A stretch of 64,000 bases of DNA from Enterobacter sp. RIT418 (GTDB lineage Bacteria; Pseudomonadota; Gammaproteobacteria; Enterobacterales; Enterobacteriaceae): the NCBI RefSeq assembly GCF_003057745.1, contig NZ_QBJD02000004.1:62001-126000 (forward strand). The letters run 5' to 3'. Below the pieces are notes generated by a model. It did not search any database. It had not been told where the DNA came from and was given only the letters and a program-made list of their open reading frames with translations. Position 1 is the stretch's first letter, and each line of letters opens with the position of its first letter. Both the position numbers and the translations under genes were made by a program. Positions 30,260 through 42,792 of this stretch are shown here, piece after piece.

Positions 30260-30727
30260 TTAGAAATGATGGATCGCCGCATGGGGCGGCACGGTAAATT
30301 CAACGGTTTTGTGATCGAGGGGTTTGTGCGTCGGGTCGGCCATGATAACCGTCACCTTGTGCTTACCTGCGGGCAGACCCACCAGAATCACCGGTTCGCC
30401 GCTGGTATCGGCCCAGTGCCACGGATTATCGTCAACGACGACGTGAATATGGCCAATTCTCGGGGATACCTTTAACGCCTCGGGGCCAAACACCGGCTCA
30501 ATGCGTAGGTTTTCCGTGCGGTACTGAATAAAGACGGCCCCTTTGCTCAGCGGGCCCGCCAGCGGCGGGTCGACAATCAGCTTCGCGGGCGGCTGCGGGT
30601 GTTCCAGCGGGGCGACGGCTGCCGGGCCGTTAATATCCGCGGCGCTGAGCCCATTTAACGATGAAGCTGTAGCGCTGGCTACCGATGCCAGCGCCAGTAA
30701 AGGCAGCAGTAAATATCCACGTCTCAT
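30260..30727 (-). CDS. Small exported protein (DUF6130-like)
   Basis: A 155-residue protein with a signal peptide (MRRGYLLLPLLALASVASA) and a beta-rich domain: PRIGHIHVVVDDNPWHWAD, then LVGLPAGKHKVTVIMADPTHKP. The His-rich motif HIHVVVDD and the pattern resemble small cupredoxin/CopC-like folds; the name DUF6130 is from memory. The start is ATG 30727, with GAGGAG 10 nt upstream; a longer frame upstream has no such support. It is the first gene of a two-gene unit with the alpha/beta hydrolase. Function unknown. Confidence 0.65.
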   Translation of the reverse strand: MRRGYLLLPLLALASVASATASSLNGLSAADINGPAAVAPLEHPQPPAKLIVDPPLAGPLSKGAVFIQYRTENLRIEPVFGPEALKVSPRIGHIHVVVDDNPWHWADTSGEPVILVGLPAGKHKVTVIMADPTHKPLDHKTVEFTVPPHAAIHHF

Positions 30728-30777
30728 CTGCGTATCTCCTCTGTGATTAATCCTGCGACAGCCACAGAAGACCATTT

Positions 30778-31257
30778 CTATGTGTCCGGGCTGTTTGCCG
30801 CACGCGCCTTTTTGTACCGACGTGTCAGCATCGCGTTTGGGATACGTTGCGATACATTTTGCCTGACGGTACCGCGCGCGAGGGCGATGGCTAACCCCGC
30901 AATCAACAGCGTCAGACCCAATGAAACCCACATGGCTTCGGCAATACCCAGCGTTTTATTGAGCCACGCATAGGCAAACGGCGACATTGCCGCCATCAGC
31001 TGTCCTGGGATAAATAACCAGCCCGTGAGGCTGGCGTAGCGCCCGGCGCTGAACAGCTCAAGCGGCAGCGTCGCTTTGACGATGGTCATCAAACCGTTAA
31101 TCGCCCCATAGCCGAGCACAAACCCGGCTGCGCTCCAGGCACACGCGGAGCTGCTCAGGCCGATAAGAAAACAGACCGGCATGGCGAGGGCGGTAAAAAG
31201 CGTCAGCCTAATCGGCGTTAAGTGCCCGCCTGCCAGCACCTCCATCAGCCGGGCGCG
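30778..31257 (-). pseudogene. C-terminal fragment of a major-facilitator transporter
   Basis: About 160 residues with four or five hydrophobic segments, readable as RARLMEVLAGGHLTPIRLT followed by the C-terminal helices of a 12-helix transporter (GFVLGYGAINGLMTIVKA is typical). The N-terminal half is missing: at about 31250 the frame runs directly into a LysR fragment on the opposite strand. No ribosome site precedes the first Met. It is probably not functional. Confidence 0.75.
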
Positions 31258-31893
31258 GCATCAAGGCGACGCCAGCGGGTCTCACCTTGCTGGTGCAGGC
31301 TGAACGCATTGAGCAGACCGTGGAGGAAACCATACGCGCCGTGAGCGCGCTCAGCCATGAGGTGAGCGGTACGGTTACCCTGGGCACGGGCGCAACGGCG
31401 TGCATTCATCTTCTGCCGCCTTTACTGCAGCAGTTGCGCAGCGATTATCCGCTGCTGAGCGTCGGCGTAACGACCGGCAACACGCGCGACATTGTCCGCG
31501 CCGTGGAGGAAAACCGTCTTGATATGGGGCTGGTGACGCTGCCCGTGGCCGGACGGGCGCTTAACGTCATGCCGGTGATTCAGGAAGAGTTTGTCTTTAT
31601 CGCCTCGCAGCAGGCTGATTTTGCTGGTCTGACGCCCGAGCGGGCTTTCCATCGTGCCGGTAATGGAGCGTGGCAGTATTGAAGCGATCAAGCGAATGGT
31701 GCGTGCAGGCCTGGGCTACAGCATTGTGCCAGGCATGTCGGTGGCGCATCCCTCCGACCGCGAGGGGCTAAGCGTGCGTTCACTCACACCGGTACTTGCG
31801 CGGCAGTTAGCCGTCGTGATGCGACAGGATAAAATCCTCAGCAGAGGGATTGCGGGTATTGTACGGCTGCTGCTGCACCGCGACGCGGGCTAG
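31248..31893 (+). pseudogene. Truncated, frameshifted LysR-family regulator
   Basis: The readable frame starts at the end of a LysR DNA-binding domain (GRGIKATPAGLTLLVQAE) and continues through the effector domain (VSGTVTLGTGATACIHLLP). Near 31650 it shifts to another frame, where PVMERGSIEAIKRMV and GLGYSIVPGM follow. The N-terminal 60 residues or so are missing, and part of the middle domain seems deleted. The end overlaps the yfgG stop. It was evidently once the divergent partner of the transporter fragment on its left. Confidence 0.8.
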
Positions 31894-32078
31894 CGCTCAG
31901 GGGGTTCGACGGTCAGGCTGGTTTGCTGAGACTGAATTTTGTCCTGATGGTGATACCAGGCACCAATGGAGGAATAAACGAAGCGGCCAAAGAAAAACAG
32001 AAAGCTGATGAGCAGTATGATGCGTGTCATCCGAGTGTTAAATCGATGTCGTTTGCGCATAGGCGTGGTCTGGCTCAC
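31890..32078 (-). CDS. yfgG: Small membrane protein YfgG (DUF2633)
   Basis: A 62-residue protein, almost identical in plan to E. coli YfgG (63). The basic N-terminus MRKRHRFN is followed by one membrane segment (ILLISFLFFFGRFVYSSIG) and a short polar tail. The GTG at 32078 gives the family N-terminus MSQTTPMRKRH; an ATG six codons later is an alternative. Known only as a small stress-linked inner-membrane protein. It marks the right border of the variable region after guaA. Confidence 0.88.
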   Translation of the reverse strand: MSQTTPMRKRHRFNTRMTRIILLISFLFFFGRFVYSSIGAWYHHQDKIQSQQTSLTVEPPER

Positions 32079-32280
32079 TCTGTTTTCCTGGGTATACCCT
32101 TCCGGGCGATGCGGCTATTAAGGCACAGCATGGGGGAAGGGTCAATTCCAGAATGTGTAAAAAACCGTCAATCCAAACTATTTGATTATTTTATTAGTGA
32201 TTTATATATATTGACCGCTCTGATGGATATGAAAAAGAGCATAAAAAAAGCGAAATAAAGCGTTAAGCGATTAGCCTAAT

Positions 32281-32321
32281 TTGATTTAGGTCAACGGATT
32301 CCCGCCACCAATAACTAAAAT
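32281..32321 (+). promoter_or_regulatory. FNR-type class II promoter of yfgF
   Basis: TTGATTTAGGTCAA (32281-32294) matches the FNR consensus at 9 of 10 positions. A -10 candidate TAAAAT lies at 32316-32321, so the box centre would sit about -41. E. coli yfgF is known to be FNR-activated. The rest of the 348-bp yfgG-yfgF gap is AT-rich, and I see nothing else in it. Confidence 0.75.
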
Positions 32322-32426
32322 CCTTCCTCCTGCATGGTTGGGCACATTCCTCTGCACCGCATGCGCGTCAGGATGGATGCCTGTCTTTAATTACTCTCTG
32401 GAGAGAAAAGGCTAATCCGGGCATCT

Positions 32427-34667
32427 ATGACTATTATCTCTTTTCTGCAACGCAACAAAAATTGCTGGTGGGCGCTTCCTCTTGTTTTGCCCGTCATGCT
32501 ACTACCAATACTTAGCGAGGCGAATACCTACACCCGCCTGGGCGAAGGTACCGTCATCCTCTATTATTTTCCGCTCTCGTTTCTGCTGACGATGATGCTG
32601 ATTTTTGACTTCGCGGCGCTGCCGGGGATTGTCATTTCGCTGCTCTGTCGTTATTACCCGGCCGTCAGCCTGTTTGAAACGCTGGCAAGCGTGCTTCACT
32701 TCGTTGTCCCCGTGGTGCTCAGCTGGGGAGGGTATCGCGTCTTTGCCCCGAAACGCAGCCGGGTGTCTTACGGTGACGCGCGCCTTATGGGGCAGCGTAT
32801 TTTCTGGCAGGTGCTCTGCCCTGCAACGATGTTCTTGCTCTTTTTCCAGTTCGCGGCCTATCTGGGCATCTATGACAGCCGCCGGAGCCTGCAGGGACTG
32901 AACCCCATGAACATTTATACCCTGATCAACTATCAGGCGCTGTTGGTGAGCGGATTGACGGCGGTCCCGCTGAGCTATTTACTCATCCGCCTGATTCGCC
33001 ATCCGCGTTATCTTAAAGCGGTTGTGTCGCAGATTCGGGCGCAGATAGACAAAAAAGTCACGGTAGCGGAATTTCTGATTTGGACCGCGATTTTGGGCGG
33101 ATTGCTGTCGCTGCTGCTGCTCCCGATGAATGAAAATAGCTCGATTTTCAGCACCAACTACACGCTGTCGCTTCTCATGCCCGTTATGCTTTGGGGCGCG
33201 ATGCGCTTTGGCTATAGGCTGATGTCGCTTATCTGGACGCCGGTGCTGCTGGTGACGATCCACTATTTTTATCGCTATATTCCTGTCAATCAGGGATACG
33301 ACATTCAGCTCGCGATAACCTCGTCCAGCTACCTGGTCTTTTCGTTCGTGATCATTTTTATGTCCATGCTGGCGACGCGCCAGCGCGCGGTAAATATTCG
33401 CTTCCGTAACCTGGCGCTGCTTGACCCGGTATTGCATATGCCTAACCTGCGGGCGCTAACTCGTTCGCTGAGCAAATCGCCCTGGTCAGCCCTGTGCGTG
33501 CTGCGCATTCCCGAGCTGGAAGTGCTGGGGCATAACTATGGCGTCCTGCTGCGCATCCATTACAAGCAAAAGCTGGCGGAGTGGATAAACAAAACGCTGC
33601 GGCCGGACGAGGGGGTTTACAACCTGACCGGGTACGACCTGGCAATTCGCATGACGTCCGAAGCGCACCAGGAGCGGATTGAGGTGCTGGACGCGCACAT
33701 TAAACAGTTTCGTTTTATCTGGGACGGCATGCCGCTCCAGCCGCAGGTCGGCGTGAGCTATTGCTATGTACGTTCGCCGGTGAAGCACCTTCACCTGCTG
33801 CTGGGCGAGCTGAGCGTGATTGCCGACCTGTCGCTTTTCACCCATCATCCGGAAAACTTGCAGCAGCGCGGCGCCATGCACCTGCAGCGCTCGCTTAAGA
33901 GCAAAATCGAGATGATGAATCGCCTGCAGTGGGCGCTGGACCAGGATGCATTCACCCTCAAGGTTCAGCCCGTCAGCGGGTTACGTGGCGATCGTTATTA
34001 TGAGGTGCTGCTGCGGATGCCGGACGAGCAGGGCGAACTTCTCTCGCCCGATCGCTTTCTGCCCGTAGCCCAGGAGTTTGGCCTATCGTCTCGCGTGGAT
34101 CTGTGGGTGATAGCGCGCGCGCTGCAGTTCCTGGCAACGCACCGCGAACGTCTGCCCGCGCAGCGTTTCGCGATCAATCTGGCTCCGTCAACGGTTTGTC
34201 GGTCACAGTTCCCGCAGGAGGTGGCGCGGCTTTTGACGAAGTACGGCATTGAAGCCTGGCAGATCATTTTTGAAATAACGGAGTGCGGCTCTTTTGGCGG
34301 CACTGAGCAGGTGACGCAGACGCTAAAACAGTTGCAAAAAATGGGCGTGCTTATCGCGATTGATGATTTTGGCACCGGCTATGCCAGCTACGCGCGGTTG
34401 AAAAGCGTGGATGCCGATATTCTCAAGATTGACGGCTGCTTTATCCGCAATATCGTGAGCAACAGCCTGGATTACCAGATCGTGGCGTCTATTTGCCATC
34501 TGGCGCGAATGAAGAAAATGCTGGTGGTGGCAGAGCACGTTGAAAGCGAAGAGATACGCAGCGCGGTGAATGCGCTGGGTATCGACTATGTGCAGGGATA
34601 TCTGATCGGCGAGCCGGTTGAGCTGGAGTCGCTTCTCGAAGAACAGGTGCCGCGGGTGGACGCTTGA
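32427..34667 (+). CDS. pdeA: Cyclic-di-GMP phosphodiesterase YfgF
   Basis: A 746-residue inner-membrane protein (E. coli 747, also named PdeA). The N-terminal MASE1-type region has about eight membrane segments (residues 15-310). A degenerate GGDEF domain lacks the signature. The EAL domain (from about residue 490) has EVLLRM in place of EALLR and retains FEITE and IDDFGTGYASYARL with the metal-binding Asp pair. It hydrolyses c-di-GMP in E. coli and is expressed under anaerobiosis, in keeping with the FNR box upstream. Convergent with ppx. Confidence 0.93.
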   Translation: MTIISFLQRNKNCWWALPLVLPVMLLPILSEANTYTRLGEGTVILYYFPLSFLLTMMLIFDFAALPGIVISLLCRYYPAVSLFETLASVLHFVVPVVLSWGGYRVFAPKRSRVSYGDARLMGQRIFWQVLCPATMFLLFFQFAAYLGIYDSRRSLQGLNPMNIYTLINYQALLVSGLTAVPLSYLLIRLIRHPRYLKAVVSQIRAQIDKKVTVAEFLIWTAILGGLLSLLLLPMNENSSIFSTNYTLSLLMPVMLWGAMRFGYRLMSLIWTPVLLVTIHYFYRYIPVNQGYDIQLAITSSSYLVFSFVIIFMSMLATRQRAVNIRFRNLALLDPVLHMPNLRALTRSLSKSPWSALCVLRIPELEVLGHNYGVLLRIHYKQKLAEWINKTLRPDEGVYNLTGYDLAIRMTSEAHQERIEVLDAHIKQFRFIWDGMPLQPQVGVSYCYVRSPVKHLHLLLGELSVIADLSLFTHHPENLQQRGAMHLQRSLKSKIEMMNRLQWALDQDAFTLKVQPVSGLRGDRYYEVLLRMPDEQGELLSPDRFLPVAQEFGLSSRVDLWVIARALQFLATHRERLPAQRFAINLAPSTVCRSQFPQEVARLLTKYGIEAWQIIFEITECGSFGGTEQVTQTLKQLQKMGVLIAIDDFGTGYASYARLKSVDADILKIDGCFIRNIVSNSLDYQIVASICHLARMKKMLVVAEHVESEEIRSAVNALGIDYVQGYLIGEPVELESLLEEQVPRVDA

Positions 34668-34671
34668 GCCG

Positions 34672-36213
34672 TTAAGCCGCCACCTCCGGCGAGCTTTCTT
34701 CTTCGATTTTTAGCATCCAGCCGGTCACCGCTTCCCAGTACTGCTGCTCTTTTTCCAGATCCAGCAGGACCAGCGCGTTCTGGCTGAACCAGTCGTGCGG
34801 GAAGCTCAGCGTCCAGTGGTGGTCGTCCGTTTTCAGCCTGAGCGTCGGCGGCGTGGTCGTGGCCTGACGCTGGTTGTTAAGCAGCACGCCGAGGCGCAGT
34901 AGCTGAATGAGCGGCAGGAACTGTTTTTTCTTGAACAGCGTGAAGCGCGGCAGGTCATCGAGCTTGATGGCCTTGCGGTGGTAGCGCACCAGGGTGGCCA
35001 TCATGGTCTGCTGTTCCTGATTAAAGCCCGGCAGGTCGCTGTTTTGCAGGATATACGCCGAATGGCGGTGCATCCCGCTGTGGTTGATGTTCAGGCCAAC
35101 CTCATGCAGCATGGCTGCCCATTTGAGCAGGGCGGCAAGCTGCGGATGGTCAAGCTTGGGGTTCTGCGCCTGCCACTGCTCGTACATTTGCACCGTGGTT
35201 TCCAGCACGCGCTTCGCCTGTTCGCGGTCGATATTGTACTGGTTCGCCAGGCTTTGCGCCGTGCGGCTGCGAATGTCCTGATGGCGGAAGCGGCCTTCCA
35301 TCTCATACAGCACGCCCTCACGCAGCGCGCCGTCGGAGAGGCGCAGCTCCTTGATGGCCAGCGCGTCAAACACGCCGCAGAGGATCGCCAGCCCCGGTAC
35401 GAATACGGATTTACGCTCTTCGGAAAGCCCCGGCAGGCTCAGCGAATCGAAGCTTTTATGCTTGAGCACTTCTTCGGTAAGCAGCACCAGGCGTTCAGGG
35501 GTAATGATCCCGTCCTTTTCGCCCATCGCCAGCAGCACTTCATGCGCAGCCTTAATGGAGCCCGATGCGCCCAGCGCGACGTTCCAACCCTGAATGCGGT
35601 ACTGCCAGGCCAGATTTTCCAGTTTCTGGATCGCGGCCATGCGCGCGCGCTGGAAGTTTTCGCGGGTGATTGCGCCGCCCGGGAAGTACATTTGCGCGAA
35701 GCTGACGCAGCCCATGCGGCGGCTTTCCACCAGCCGCGGCTCGAAGTCTTCGCCAATCACCAACTCCGTCGATCCGCCTCCAATGTCGATCACCAGCTTG
35801 CGGCCTTTTTCAGGCTGAGTATGTTCAACGCCCATAAAGATCAGGCGCGCTTCCTCGTTGCCGGAGATGATCTCAATCGGGTAGGGGATAACCTTTTCCG
35901 CGCGCTTGAGAAACTCGGCAGCGTTCAGCGCCTGGCGCAGGCTGTGCGTGCCGACGATGCAAACGCTGGACGGTGAGAACCCCTGCAGGCGCTCGGCAAA
36001 CAGCGAGAGGCAGTTTAAGCCGCGCTCCATCGCCTCTTCGCTGAGCATGCCGCGCGCGTCCAGGCCATCGGCCAGGTGGACGCGCTGCTTCAGGCGGCCG
36101 ATGATCTGCATGGCGCCATCCACCTCACGGGCGATGACCATGTGGAAGCTGTTAGAACCTAGATCGACCGCAGCAAACTCCTGCGGGCGGGGTGCGTTAT
36201 CATTTATCGGCAT
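34672..36213 (-). CDS. ppx: Exopolyphosphatase
   Basis: A 513-residue enzyme, the same length as E. coli Ppx. It processively removes phosphate from polyphosphate chains and also hydrolyses pppGpp. The actin-like ATPase fold has [12 protein letters not shown] near the N-terminus and [10 protein letters not shown]. The C-terminal HD-like helical domain has [12 protein letters not shown]. The start is 3 nt after the ppk stop, so ppk-ppx form one operon and polyphosphate synthesis and breakdown are made together. Confidence 0.97.
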   Translation of the reverse strand: MPINDNAPRPQEFAAVDLGSNSFHMVIAREVDGAMQIIGRLKQRVHLADGLDARGMLSEEAMERGLNCLSLFAERLQGFSPSSVCIVGTHSLRQALNAAEFLKRAEKVIPYPIEIISGNEEARLIFMGVEHTQPEKGRKLVIDIGGGSTELVIGEDFEPRLVESRRMGCVSFAQMYFPGGAITRENFQRARMAAIQKLENLAWQYRIQGWNVALGASGSIKAAHEVLLAMGEKDGIITPERLVLLTEEVLKHKSFDSLSLPGLSEERKSVFVPGLAILCGVFDALAIKELRLSDGALREGVLYEMEGRFRHQDIRSRTAQSLANQYNIDREQAKRVLETTVQMYEQWQAQNPKLDHPQLAALLKWAAMLHEVGLNINHSGMHRHSAYILQNSDLPGFNQEQQTMMATLVRYHRKAIKLDDLPRFTLFKKKQFLPLIQLLRLGVLLNNQRQATTTPPTLRLKTDDHHWTLSFPHDWFSQNALVLLDLEKEQQYWEAVTGWMLKIEEESSPEVAA

Positions 36214-36216
36214 AGG

Positions 36217-38277
36217 TTAATCAGGTTGCTCGAGTGATTTGATATAGTCGTAAATCGCCAGCTGCGACCGCACTTTACGGCGATTGCCGCGCGGCACGTA
36301 GCGATTACTGAGTTCTTTGTCGATATAGCGTGCTTTCACCGTATCGCTAAACAAAATCTCGATAATGTCGAGAATTTGCTGTTTCAGGCGCGGATCGAGA
36401 AGCGGAGCCGCGACTTCAATTCGGTAGTCGATGTTGCGCGTCATCCAGTCTGCGGATGAGAGGTACACCTGCTTATCACCCGCGTTGTCGAAGATATAGA
36501 CCCGGTCGTGCTCCAGGTAACGGTCCACGATGCTGATGACGCGAATGTTGTCGCTAATGCCTTCCAGCTCTGGGATCAGGGAGCACATGCCGCGAATAAG
36601 CAGGTTGACCGGCACGCCGGAGCTGGACGCCGCATACAGGCGATCGACAAGCCCTTTGTCGACCAGGTTGTTGAGCTTCAGCGTGATCCCGGACGATAAA
36701 CCCTGCTGCGCGTTCGCAATCTCCTTATCGATCATCTGGTACAGCAGGCGCCGCGAGTTCTGCGGGGACACCAGCAGATAGTCGAAGCTCACCGGACGAT
36801 ACGGGTTCTCAATAAAGTTGAACACCCGGCGCACCTCGTTGGTGATCCGCGCATCGGCGGTCAGCAGCGAGTAGTCGGTATAAATACGCGCGGTTTTCTC
36901 GTTAAAGTTGCCGGTGCCGATGTGGGCGTAGCGCACCACGTCGTCGCCCTCTTTACGGGAGATCAGGAACAGCTTGGCGTGAATTTTCAGCCCCGGCGCG
37001 GAGAAGATCACGTGTACGCCCGCTTCCGTCAGGCGTCGCGCCCAGTGGATGTTGGCTTCTTCGTCGAAGCGCGCCTGCAGCTCCACCACCACGGTCACTT
37101 TTTTACCGTTGTGCGCCGCGTGGATCATCGCGTCGATGATGCGTGAATCTTTCGCCACGCGGTAGATGTTGATTTTGATCGCCAGCACGTTCGGGTCGAA
37201 CGACGCCTGGCGGAGCAGTTCAAGCACGTGCTCGAACGTGTGGTATGGATAGTAGAGCAGGACGTCGCGCTCGCGGATGGCGTCAAACCCGTTACGGAAC
37301 TTATCGAACCAGATATGGCGCAGGCGCGGCAGCGGCTTGTTCACCAGGTTGGCTTTGCCCACGTTCGGGAAACCAATGAAGTCTTTAAAGTTGTGATAGC
37401 GCCCGCCGGGGATAATAGAGTCGTAGCGGGAGATGGTCAGCTTATCGCGCAGCATTTCCACCATCGCATCGGGCATGTCGCGCTGATAGACGAAACGCAC
37501 CGGTTCGGCGGTCAGGCGCTGCTTGAGGCTGGAGGACATCAGCTCCATCAGGCTGGCTTCCATCTCGTGCACCAGGTCATATTCGGCGTCGCGGGTCATC
37601 TTCATCGAGTAGGCGTTAAGCGCGTCGTAATCGAAGAAGCCCTTGAAGATATCGTCCAGGCAGTAGCGAAGAATGTTGTCCAGCAGGATCATCGGCTTGC
37701 GTCGGCGCGGCGTTTCCGGCGGCAGGTTCACAAAGCGCGGAACCTTATCGGACGGAATTTCCAGCAGCGCGTAGCTGATGCTCTCGCCGCGAATAATCTC
37801 CACCGCCAGATAGGTGTAATCATCCTTCAGGAACTGCACCAGGTCGGTTTCGCGGTTGATTAAAATCGGCGTAATGTGCTGGCGCAGATAGTGTTTGAAG
37901 TAATGACGCAGCCAGGTTTGCTGGTTGACGGAGAGCTGTCGCTCGTTGATCAGGAAGATTTGGTTGCGCGCCATTTCCAGCAATAGCTCGTTATAAAGGC
38001 CATCAAATTCCTGATCGGCCTTCATGACGCGGGACTGAATTTTGCCGAGCAGATGGCGCGAGTGCGAGTTCAAACCCTGCTCTTCGCTGATGATGATTCG
38101 CCGCTTCAGTTCGGCAAAGCGAACCTTATAAAATTCATCCAGGTTATTCGAGTAGATGCCCAGGAAGCGCATACGCTCAATCAGCGGGTTGGTTTTGTCC
38201 GCCGCTTCCTGGAGTACGCGCTCGTTAAAGGCTAACCAGCTAAGCTCTTTCTCAATGTATAACTTTTCCTGACCCAT
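36217..38277 (-). CDS. ppk: Polyphosphate kinase 1
   Basis: A 686-residue enzyme (E. coli 688) that polymerises the gamma phosphate of ATP into polyphosphate. The N-terminal [15 protein letters not shown] is followed by PLD-like domains with the catalytic His in [20 protein letters not shown] second conserved His lies in LEHDRVYIF. It acts at the membrane periphery. First gene of ppk-ppx. Confidence 0.97.
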   Translation of the reverse strand: MGQEKLYIEKELSWLAFNERVLQEAADKTNPLIERMRFLGIYSNNLDEFYKVRFAELKRRIIISEEQGLNSHSRHLLGKIQSRVMKADQEFDGLYNELLLEMARNQIFLINERQLSVNQQTWLRHYFKHYLRQHITPILINRETDLVQFLKDDYTYLAVEIIRGESISYALLEIPSDKVPRFVNLPPETPRRRKPMILLDNILRYCLDDIFKGFFDYDALNAYSMKMTRDAEYDLVHEMEASLMELMSSSLKQRLTAEPVRFVYQRDMPDAMVEMLRDKLTISRYDSIIPGGRYHNFKDFIGFPNVGKANLVNKPLPRLRHIWFDKFRNGFDAIRERDVLLYYPYHTFEHVLELLRQASFDPNVLAIKINIYRVAKDSRIIDAMIHAAHNGKKVTVVVELQARFDEEANIHWARRLTEAGVHVIFSAPGLKIHAKLFLISRKEGDDVVRYAHIGTGNFNEKTARIYTDYSLLTADARITNEVRRVFNFIENPYRPVSFDYLLVSPQNSRRLLYQMIDKEIANAQQGLSSGITLKLNNLVDKGLVDRLYAASSSGVPVNLLIRGMCSLIPELEGISDNIRVISIVDRYLEHDRVYIFDNAGDKQVYLSSADWMTRNIDYRIEVAAPLLDPRLKQQILDIIEILFSDTVKARYIDKELSNRYVPRGNRRKVRSQLAIYDYIKSLEQPD

Positions 38278-38397
38278 TACAGCTCACACTCCAGTTCAAT
38301 CACAGGACGTGGTAAATCCGTCTCGTCCTTATTATGGCGAGCATTTCCACGATATGTCCAACAGTGCCAGAAAAGTATGACAGTTATTTTTTTTGTT

Positions 38398-38423
38398 GGG
38401 GATTTTAGGGGGTTGGGGAAGGG
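38398..38423 (+). other. Potential G-quadruplex upstream of ppk
   Basis: Four G-runs on the + strand: GGGG, GGGGG, GGGG and GGG, with spacers of 6, 2 and 2 nt. This fits the G3+N1-7 rule. It lies 121 nt upstream of the ppk start, on the strand opposite to ppk's coding strand, beside a T-tract. Folding is inferred only. Confidence 0.5.
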
Positions 38424-38441
38424 ACTATCGGGTAATGCACG

Positions 38442-38474
38442 CTGTAGGTCGGGCAAGCGCAGCGCCACCCGACA
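38442..38474 (+). repeat. REP element
   Basis: TGTAGGTCGGGCAAGCGCAG followed by CGCCACCCGACA is a classic repetitive extragenic palindrome. It lies directly after the purN stop, where such elements stabilise mRNA 3' ends. Confidence 0.8.
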
Positions 38475-38481
38475 TAACAAA

Positions 38482-40234
<1,753 letters not shown>

Positions 40235-40309
40235 GCCTATTATGGGAAGGCGTTATTTTTTTTCTGAGCGCGTTGTTACGGCTGCCAAAGTTGACTCCGT
40301 TCACGGAAA

Positions 40310-40323
40310 TGAAACCGGTTTCG
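40310..40323 (+). promoter_or_regulatory. AscG-type LacI-family operator 1
   Basis: TGAAACCGGTTTCG contains the 12-bp palindrome GAAACCGGTTTC, the core reported for the AscG repressor (TGAAACCGGTTTCA). It lies 101 nt upstream of the glucosidase start. Confidence 0.75.
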
Positions 40324-40366
40324 GTATTCTGCTTGCAACCTGTTATCCCTTTGAACATCATCATCC

Positions 40367-40380
40367 TGAAACCGGTTTCT
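40367..40380 (+). promoter_or_regulatory. AscG-type LacI-family operator 2
   Basis: TGAAACCGGTTTCT repeats the same 12-bp palindrome, with its centre 57 bp from operator 1. Two spaced operators are usual for looping repressors of this family. Confidence 0.75.
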
Positions 40381-40384
40381 GTAG

Positions 40385-41854
<1,470 letters not shown>

Positions 41855-41855
41855 T

Positions 41856-41924
41856 TGCCCGCTGGCGCTGCGCTTACCGGGCCTGTCGAGATTGTAGGTC
41901 GGGTAAGCGTCAGCGCCAACCGAC
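41856..41924. repeat. BIME: two inverted REP units
   Basis: A REP unit in reverse (GCCCGCTGGCGCTGCGCTTA, then CCGGGC) is followed about 10 nt later by a forward unit (TGTAGGTCGGGTAAGCGTCA, then GCGCCAACCGAC). Together they form a bacterial interspersed mosaic element after the glucosidase gene. Confidence 0.8.
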
Positions 41925-41940
41925 AAAAACGTACACGAGG

Positions 41941-41965
41941 CCGGAGCTTGCCCTCCGGTTTTTTT
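41941..41965 (+). terminator. Rho-independent terminator after the glucosidase gene
   Basis: CCGGAG / CTCCGG stem followed by seven or more T. Confidence 0.8.
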
Positions 41966-42079
41966 ACGTCTAAACCATTTTGATTGATCGCCGTCAAGCA
42001 ACATGGGTATGGCCTAATCAGAAAAAAGCGGTATAATCCCGCGATTTTTTTGCGGATGCCACCTCAGAGGAGAAAGAGA

Positions 42080-42706
42080 ATGAAGATTGTGGAAGTGAAA
42101 CACCCACTCGTTAAACACAAGTTGGGCCTGATGCGTGAGCATGACATCAGCACGAAGCGTTTTCGCGAACTGGCTTCTGAAGTGGGCAGCCTGCTGACCT
42201 ACGAAGCAACCTCCGATCTGGAAACCGAAAAAGTGACCATCGAAGGCTGGAACGGTCCGGTACAGGTTGAGCAGATTAAGGGTAAGAAAATCACCGTTGT
42301 GCCAATCCTGCGCGCGGGTCTGGGCATGATGGAAGGCGTGCTGGAGCACGTGCCGAGCGCGCGCATCAGCGTGGTCGGGATCTACCGTGACGAAGAAACC
42401 CTCGAGCCGGTCCCGTACTTCCAAAAGCTGGTCTCTAACATCGACGAGCGTATGGCGCTGGTGGTTGACCCAATGCTGGCAACCGGTGGCTCAATGATCG
42501 CCACCATCGACCTGCTGAAAAAAGCGGGCTGCAGCAGCATCAAGGTGCTGGTGCTGGTTGCGGCGCCTGAAGGTATCGCGGCGCTGGAAAAAGCGCACCC
42601 GGACGTAGAGCTGTATACCGCCTCCGTCGACCAGGGGCTAAACGAGCACGGGTACATTATCCCGGGGCTTGGCGATGCCGGCGATAAGATCTTTGGTACT
42701 AAATAA
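42080..42706 (+). CDS. upp: Uracil phosphoribosyltransferase
   Basis: A 208-residue salvage enzyme, the same length as E. coli Upp. It makes UMP from uracil and PRPP. The PRPP-binding motif is [16 protein letters not shown], and the uracil-binding C-terminal segment is [20 protein letters not shown] 42080 follows GAGGAGAAAGAGA. uraA follows after a terminator-like hairpin, and the two act together in uracil uptake. Confidence 0.97.
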   Translation: MKIVEVKHPLVKHKLGLMREHDISTKRFRELASEVGSLLTYEATSDLETEKVTIEGWNGPVQVEQIKGKKITVVPILRAGLGMMEGVLEHVPSARISVVGIYRDEETLEPVPYFQKLVSNIDERMALVVDPMLATGGSMIATIDLLKKAGCSSIKVLVLVAAPEGIAALEKAHPDVELYTASVDQGLNEHGYIIPGLGDAGDKIFGTK

Positions 42707-42723
42707 TCGAATAACGATAAATA

Positions 42724-42751
42724 AGCCGACTTTGAGAGTCGGCTTTTTTTT
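42724..42751 (+). terminator. Hairpin with T-tract between upp and uraA
   Basis: The stem AGCCGACT / AGTCGGCT is followed by TTTTTTTT. As upp-uraA are co-transcribed in E. coli, it probably lowers uraA expression rather than blocking it. Confidence 0.8.
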
Positions 42752-42792
42752 GAATAAAACACACATAACTAACCATCTCAGAGGAAAACACT

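Noticed and set aside
34978..35976. 332-residue frame antisense to ppx
   Set aside because: Shadow of the conserved ppx gene, with no motif of its own.
38364..38383. Possible Pho box upstream of ppk (CTGTCAT and CTGGCAC on the minus strand)
   Set aside because: The half-sites are 13 nt apart instead of 11 and the second is poor. Pho control of ppk is plausible from other species, but this match is not good enough to annotate.
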